Positions 35,076-44,000 of a stretch of DNA of 64,000 nt are shown here, piece after piece. The notes under the pieces were generated by a model, which searched no databases, had not been told where the DNA came from, and saw nothing but the letters and a program-made list of their open reading frames with translations. Location of the stretch: the NCBI RefSeq assembly GCF_024343575.1, contig NZ_RJUA01000115.1:1-64000 (forward strand), given 5' to 3'. Origin of the DNA: Lacihabitans sp. LS3-19 (GTDB taxonomy: Bacteria; Bacteroidota; Bacteroidia; Cytophagales; Spirosomataceae). Both the position numbers and the translations under genes were made by a program. Each line of letters starts with the position of its first letter. The first letter of the stretch is position 1.

Positions 35076-38000
35076 ATGGAAAATATTTACAAAATAAAAC
35101 CGGTAGCAAATTCAAAAAGCCCACTTTCAAAATCAATTGAAAGTAGGAAATCTTTATTTGGCAAAAACAAGATTGAAATCAACTCGGTTTCAGGAAATGT
35201 TTTATGTGATAATCCTCAAAACGGTCATTTGGAAATTAAGCACAACAATATGATAAACAGCAACTTATTTATAAAAACACTAGGAAATAACAATTACAAT
35301 TTTACTTTTTACAAATTTATGAAACAGCTTTCCTTCCTAATTAAATTTGTCAGTCTTTTACTGCCTTTTAAGTTCTTCAATGCAAATGCTATTAAAGATC
35401 GTTTTGGGGGGGTAGGGTATCTCGACACTGGTAAACAAAACTTTGCTAAATTCAATATTGCAGCTGCAATATTTTTTGTGTTTGCAAGTAGTTTTGCTTT
35501 TGCCGCTGAAGTTGACCTTGCTGTCAAGCAAAAGGTTGATAATTCAATGCCTACCGTAGGTTCAACTGTAAAGTACACGGTTACTTTAGTAAACCAAGGC
35601 AATACTACTGCTACAAATATTGTAGTAGAGGATGTAGTACCCATTGGAGGTTTAGGGGCTGTTTCAGCAACACAAACTGGTGGGTCTTGGTCTTACATAG
35701 GTGGAACAGGTATTGGTACATGGACTGTTCCAAGTCTTGCAGGTGGAGATTCTCTTTTACTTGAAATATCAGGTACAGTTTTAACTCAAGGAGTGTTTTT
35801 TAATATTGCAGAAATAAAATCAAGTCCAGATACAGATATTGATTCTGTGCCTGGAAATTCCGATCTTTCGGAAGACGATATTGCTACTTCATGTTTTTCA
35901 GTTCCAATACCATTTTATTCGGGCGATCAATATACGGTAGAAGTACCTGCTCCCTTTTCCTATGGAACTGGGATTGTTTGGTATAGAAACAATTTGCCTA
36001 TAGGACCTGGGTCTCCTTTCGCTACAGTGAATGGAGATAATTCATTAACAATAAATGATATTGGATCTTATACATTTACTACAAATTTAACGACCTGTTC
36101 TGCTACTGGTTGTTGTGCTATAATATTTGAGCAAGGGTCAATTTTTGATTTGGCTTTAACAAAAATGCCAAATGTTAACACAGTTGTTGCAGGCGGACAA
36201 ATAACTTACACAATAAAAGTTTATAACCAAGGAAATATTGTAGCTACAAATATCCAAGTTTCAGATTATATTCCAACTGGTTTAACTTTAGCTGATGCCA
36301 ATTGGTCTGCGAGTGGTGGTGTGGCTACATTGGTTTCTCCAATTGCCACTTTAGCAGCTGGCGATACAGCAACACGAACAATCACATTTAATGTATCATC
36401 AACTTACACAGGAAGTCTTAGCAATAGTGCCGAGATTTCTTCTGCAAAAGGACCTTCGGGCGAAAATGTTACAGATATAGATTCAGATTTGGATAATAAT
36501 CCAAATAATAATGGTACTCCAATAGATGACGAAATTACACAAAATGGAAAAACAGGCGGCGATAATGATAATTCGGATATTGGCGTAATTACGGTTACAC
36601 CAGCACCTATTTTTGACCTTGCATTAAGGAAAACTTCTGTTTCAACATCTGTAGTGGCTGGTGGACAAGTAACTTTTGATATTCATGTTTTCAATCAAGG
36701 TAACTTAGAAGCTACCAATGTTCAGATTTCAGATTACATACCTACAGGTTTAACGCTAGCAGATGCCAATTGGACAGCTACTGGAGGTATAGCAACAAGG
36801 ATTACGCCGATAGCGAGTATTTTAGTTGGTGATACCGCAAAGTTGACCATTACTTTTAATGTTTCGCCAACATTTAGCGGAGCATTGACAAACAGTGCAG
36901 AGATCTCAGCGGCACAAGGTCCAGGTGGATCTGTTGTAACTGATATAGATTCAAATCCAGATAATAACCCCGCTAATGATGGTACATCTCAAGACGATGT
37001 AATAACAGGAAATGGAAAAACCGGAGGTGACGAAGATGATTTTGATATAAGTACAATCAATGTTACTACAGTACCAGTATTTGACTTAGCTCTAAGAAAA
37101 ACTGTTTTGACGACTGGCCCAATTTACCCAGGATCTACAGTTACATTCAAAATCGATGTATTTAACCAAGGTACCGTAATGGCAACTGGAGTTAAAATTA
37201 CAGATTATATACCTGCTGGATTAACACTTGCAGATCCAGATTGGACTCAAAGTGGTGCAACTGCTCTATTTAATAATCCAAGTTTGGTAATTTTAGCTGG
37301 ACAGTCGGTTCCATTGACTATCGATTTTGTGGTTAGTAGTACTTTCGCTGGTGGTCCAGTAAGAAACTCGGCAGAGATTAGTGATGCTAAAGGCCCTTCT
37401 GGCGAAGTTGTTACAGATATAGATTCAAATCCTGACAGTAATCCAGCCAATGATGGTACTTCAATTGATGATGAAATTGCACAAAATGGAAAAACTGGCG
37501 GTGACGAAGACGATTCAGATTTCGCAGATATTACTGTAACTCCAGTAGCATCTATAGGTAATTTTGTTTGGTTAGATGTTAACCAAAATGGTGTTCAAGA
37601 TCCTGGTGAAACAGGAATAGGTGGTGTTCTTGTTACTTTAGAAAGACCTGATGGTTCATTTGTAGCTTCAACTACAACTGATCCTAGTGGTGCATATCTA
37701 TTTGCTAACTTAGTCCCTGGAAGTTATGTTGTCGTTTTCGGAAAGCCATCTGGTTATTCGTCTAGCCCAGCAAATTCAGGAGGAGATGACGCTAAGGATA
37801 GTGATGCAGACATGACAACTGGAAAATCTGGAGTATATGTTCTTGCCGCAGGTGAATATAATCAAACAATAGATGCTGGATTCTACTTGCCGAGCTGTGC
37901 TGATATCATTTCTATATCTGCTGTAGATTCAGACATTTGTTCTGGGGACTCAACTAATTTGGTTGCTACTTCATCAAATGGAATATCAATTAATTGGTAT

Positions 38001-41000
38001 TTGGTTCCTTCAGGTGGAACACCAATGTTTACTACAAATAGTGGTCAAAATCACCTAGTGTTCCCAACTACTACAACAGTATATTATGCTCAATTAAGCA
38101 ATGTAGCACTTGGTTGTCCAACAGACAGAACTCCTGTTGCTTTAGTAGTAAACCAAAGGCCTCTAAATCCTTCATGTGGAAGTATAATAGAGATATGTAC
38201 AGGAACAACGGCGGATTTGAATACACATATTATTAACGGGATTACAACTCCAGGAGGTACTTTTGAATGGCACACAGGCTTCTTGCCTAGCTCTCCACTA
38301 GTTGCTAACCCTTCTGCTGTTGGCGTTGGAACATATTATTTGTTCGAAAAATCAGGAGCTGGATGTTATAGTAATCCTACTCAAGCTGTTGTATCTGCTA
38401 AAAGTTGTGAGTTAACAATTGATTTGTCATTGTTGAAAACAGCAAATATGCGTACTGTAAATGTTAATGATAATATCATTTATACCATTGAAGTAGCCAA
38501 TGCAGGCCCTGATGCTGCAACTAACGTTGTGATTGAAGATAAACTACCTTCAGGTCTTCAGTTTGTTTCTAGTTCTTCATTTGCAAATGCAAGTGGTACT
38601 TTAACTGCTGCAATACCAACTATAGCTGCTGGACAAACTATTTATTTAACGTATACTGCTAAAGCAATCGGCACCGGAACCTTGATTAACGTTGCTGAAG
38701 TTAAAAGTGCAGATCAGAGAGATTCTGATTCTACACCTGGCAATGGTTCAACGGTAAATGAAGACGATGATGATGATGAAATAGTTAACGTAATCACACC
38801 AAATCCAATTGCTGATTTGAGCTTGCAGAAATTGGTGAATAACTCATCACCTTCAGTGGGAGATAATATTATTTATACAATTAGGGTTTCAAATGCTGGA
38901 CCTAACAATGCCACAAATGTTGAAGTTACGGATATATTACCAGCTGGTTTAACTCTTGTATCGGTTACTGGAGCGGATGTAAATTCTAATAGTGGAAATA
39001 CAGCTACCGCATCTTTTGCTACGATTTTGGCAAATTCGCAAGATGAGTTTTACATTACAGCAACTGTTACAGGCACTGGAAGTATAACAAACAGAGCAGA
39101 GGTTACAAAATCAGATCAGTTAGATCCTGATTCGACACCAAATAATGGTGGAAATGAAGATGATGATGATACCAATACGATTACTGTTCAACAGCTTTGT
39201 AATCCTACAACTCCTTTAATTTCTTGTGCAAATCCATATATTTGCCCAGGCGAAAGTGTTTCTATTTCAGCTATTGGTTGTAATGGAACTGTAGTTTGGT
39301 CAAATGGAATGACAGGGAATATTATTACTGTTAGTCCTTCGGTTACCACAATTTATAATGCAAAATGTCAAGTTGGAACTTGTTTAAGTCCGAACTCTAA
39401 CAATATTCAAATTATTGTAAACACTGTAGCTCCACCATTGGTAACTGCTTCAAGTACAACTGTTTGTACAGGAGGTTCAGTTATCCTTACGGCTTCTGGT
39501 TGTACTGGTACAATAACTTGGAATAACGGTGTTTTAGGTTCTTCAATTGAAGTTAGCCCATCAGCACCAGTTACATCTTATACCGCAACGTGTAGAATAT
39601 TAACTTGTATAAGCAATCCTTCTTCTCCAATTAGCATTACACTTACTGGAAATCCAACTGCACCAGCAATTTCGGCTTCGAATAGCAATATTTGTGTAGG
39701 TCAAAGTACGGTATTGACAGCTGTTGGTTGTAGTGGAACAGTTACATGGTCAAATGGTCAAACTGGGGCTACTGTTACAGTATCACCAGTTGCAACTACA
39801 GTATATACTGCTACTTGTTCTACCGGAACATGTGTTAGTCCGGCATCTGCTGGTCTAACAATAAATGTTGGTTCTTCTCAAACGCCGACAATATTAGCCT
39901 CAAATTCTAATACTTGTGGAAATGAGCCTGTTACTTTAACCGTTAGTAATTGTTCTGGAGGAGTATTATGGTCAAATGGAGCAACAACTCTTTCAACGAT
40001 AGTTACTCCAGTAGCTACCACGACATATTCAGTAACTTGTGGAACTGGAACTTGTGCTGCAACGGCACAAACGACAATAAATGTTGGTGGCTTAGGTATG
40101 ACGCCTACTATTATTGCATCTGTTAACAATGTATGTGAAAACACACCAGTTGTTCTTTCTGCATCAAATTGCACAGGAACAATCAGTTGGTCATTATCTT
40201 CTAATACTTCAGTTGTATTGGGTACAGGTTCAACAATCACTGTTACACCTTCAACAACAACGTCTTACACTGCAACATGTGCGACTGGTACAGGATGTAG
40301 TGGATATGCAACAATTGCAATTAATGTAACACCAAATTCTGTTGCACCAATTGTAACTTGTGGAGCCGAAAGAATTTGTAGTGGTGACAGTTTAGTATTT
40401 ACAGCTCATAATTGTACTGGAACAGTAAATTGGTCGAATGGAGCAACTGGTAATATAATGGTTGTGAGACCACTTGTTAGCACAACTTATTCAGCTACTT
40501 GTACTGTAAACGGATGTGTTAGTCCTGCATCTACTCCAGTATTAATTCAAGTTATAACTGAAATCCCTGTAATCACTGCTTCTTCAGAGACAGTTTGTCC
40601 AGGAGGAAACGTAACCCTTACGGCTTCAAATTGCTCTGGGACATTGGCTTGGAGTACAGGCCAAACTACTGTAGCAATCACGGTTAATCCAAGTGTTGCT
40701 ACTACTTATTCTGTTACTTGTACAGTCGAAGGTTGTGTTGGTTCTGCTTCTAAAACTATTAATATAGGTACAGGCCAAACACCAACTATAATAGCTTCTG
40801 AAAATAATGTTTGTGCGGGTACTTCTGTAGTGTTGACTGCTAGCAATTGTTCTTCAAGTATTACTTGGAATACGGGTGCGACTGGAAATACTATTACAGT
40901 ATCACCATCGAGTAATAGTACATATACTGCTTCTTGTGGAAATATTTCTTGTGCAGGAACAGCTAGCATAACAATTAACGTTGTTCCAGCTCAAACGCCT

Positions 41001-44000
41001 GTTGTAACAACTACGAATGCATTTATTTGTGCAGGGCAAAGTACTACGCTTACGGCATCAGGATGTTCTGGAGGTTTGTCATGGAATACTGGCCAAACAT
41101 CAGCAACTATTACTGTAAGTCCAACTGTTAATACTACTTATACAGTTTCGTGTGGATCAGGTTCTTGTGTAAGAACTATGAGTCAAGAGATTATTGTTGG
41201 TTCTCAAATCATACCAACAGTAACGGCTTCTAACAATAATATATGCTCAGGAGAAAGTGTAACTATTACTGCTACGAATTGTAGTTCAGGAATAGTTTGG
41301 AACAATGGTGCTACTACAAGTAGTATTACTGTTACTCCTTCTGCAACAATAGAATATACTGCTACTTGTGGTACTGGCTCATGTGCTGGTTCTGCTAGCG
41401 TGACAATAAATGTAGGTTCAGGTCAAACTCCAACTATTTCGACTACAAATCTTAATATTTGTGCTGGTCAATCTACAACACTTACTGTAGCCAACTGTGC
41501 AAGCCCAATTTCGTGGAACACAGGTTCTAATTCAGCAACTATAACTGTTTCTCCTTCTCAAAATAGCACTTATGTTGTTACTTGTGGTAGTGGAGCTTGT
41601 CAGAAAACAGCAAGTCTTGAAATCATTGTTGGTTTTCAAACAATACCTACTTTAACGGCTTCAAATGGAAATATTTGTTCTGGTGAGTCAATTACTTTAA
41701 CAGCTTCAAATTGTAGTTCAGGATTAACTTGGAGCACAGGAGCTACTACTGCAACAATAACTGTCTCGCCTTTAGTTACAACAACCTACTCTGCTACATG
41801 TGGAACTGGAAATTGTGCTGGAACTGGAAGTGTATTGGTTAATGTATCAACAAATGGAGGAACGCCTCCAAGTATTACAGCTAGCAACACGCAATTGTGT
41901 CAAGCTGGAAGTGTAACTCTGACAGCCACTAATTGTTCTGGAACTGTAAATTGGTCAAATAGTCAATCTGGAAGTTCAATTACTGTTACTGTAAGTACGA
42001 CTCAAACATTTACGGCAACTTGTTCCTCAGGTACTTGCGTTAGTGTAGCTTCTAATCCTGTTACTGTAACAGTTGGTTCTCCAGCTGCTCCAGTTATAAC
42101 TAGCAACGGTACTGTGGTATGCAATGGATCAAGTGTGATTTTAACAGCTACTCAATGTGCTGGAACTATATTATGGTCTAATGGCATGACAGGTTCAGAA
42201 ATAACCGTTAATCCAGTGGTTACTACTACATATTCTGCAATTTGTAGAATGAGTAATGAGAATTGTGATAGTCCTTCTTCAAATACGATAAGAATAGAGA
42301 CAAGTGATATTCCAAATCCTCCAACAATCACTTGTAGTGCAAGTAGAATTTGTGTTGGCGAGTCGTTAGTATTGACTGCGATTGGATGTGAAGGAACTGT
42401 AACATGGCATTATGATAACACTACAGCTACTGGAAGTACATTAAACATTAATCCATTAGTAACAACAGTTTATACAACTACTTGTTCTATCGGAAACTGT
42501 GTAAGTACTAGCTCTGGTGCTGCTACTATTACTGTTGGAAATCCTATTCCACCAATTGTAACTTGTAACAACACTGTAATATGCTCTGGATTGACCACTA
42601 ACTTAGAGGCTGCCGGATGTGTTGGAACTGTAATTTGGTCTAATGGTATGGAAGGAGCTGTAGTTTCGGTATCTCCAACCACTTTGACTACTTATTATGC
42701 AATTTGTGATGCAGGTTTATGTCAGTCTGGTCAATCTAATTCTATTTCAGTAGTAGTTACTGGGGCTGGAGTTAGTAAGCCAACAGTTAATGATATAGTT
42801 AATGTATGTCCTAATACTACTGCTGACTTAACCACTGCGGTTACAAGTCAAGCACCTGTAGGCGGCTCAATAATATATAGAACAGGTAATAGCCCTACCT
42901 CACCAGCTGTGTCTAATCCTAGTGCGATAAGTTCAACTGGAACATTCTATGCCTTTACTTCATCTGGAAACGGTTGTTATAGCGAAGGAGCAAGAATTAA
43001 CGTAGGAATTGTATCGTGTGAAAATCCAATTGATTGTACTACTGACCCTGCCACAGCGTCTGTAGGTGCAAATCAAACTTTATGTGTAAGCACAGATTAT
43101 ATTGAACTAAATGGTTCAATTGGCGGAGCAGCTACCACCTCTACTTGGACAACAAATGGAACGGGTACTTTTGAGAATTCAATTGCTCCTGTAACTAAAT
43201 ACTTTATGTCTGCTCAGGATATAATAAATGGTAGCGTAACATTGACATTGACAACAAATGATCCAGATAATGGAGGTTCTTGTCAGGCTGCTTCGGCTTC
43301 TAAAGTTGTTACTTTAAATGGTGTTGGTTCTATTCCAACTCTTACTTCTAGCAAATCACCAATTATTTGTCTGGGAGATTCAGTAACACTTACAGCGAGT
43401 GAAGAAGGTACATTTGGATACATGTGGAGTAATGGTGCAACTACAAAGTCGATTGTTGTAAAAACTCCAGGTACCTATACGGTTAAATACATAAATGGAA
43501 GTTCATGTATGTCTTTAAGTTCTGAGGGAATTCAAGTTGACATGTCTAATAATTTGGCAGCTCCAACTGTAACATCTCAAACAGCAAATACATGCCCTAC
43601 TACAACTGTTGATTTGGTTAGTAAGATCACGGGTAACCCTACAACTTCAGGTGGAGTATTTGAATTCCACGTAAGTAATAGTCCTACGTCATCGATGTTG
43701 GCAACAGCGAATGCAGTTGGTGAAGGAACTTATTATGTCTTCGAAAAAACTGCGACAGGATGTTATAGTAATTCATCTTCAATTACAGTAACAATTGATG
43801 ATTGTAATGTTGTTCAAGGAGATGCAGATATTCAGGTAAATATTACTGGAAACAAAACAAGTGTTGTAATCGGAGATCAGGTAACCTATACATTACAGGT
43901 TAAAAACAATGGTCCATCAGATGCTACGAATGTTGAAGTTATAAATTTAATTCCTGAAGGGTTAGAGTTAGTAGGAGGAACTCCAGGCTTGTTAACAGAA

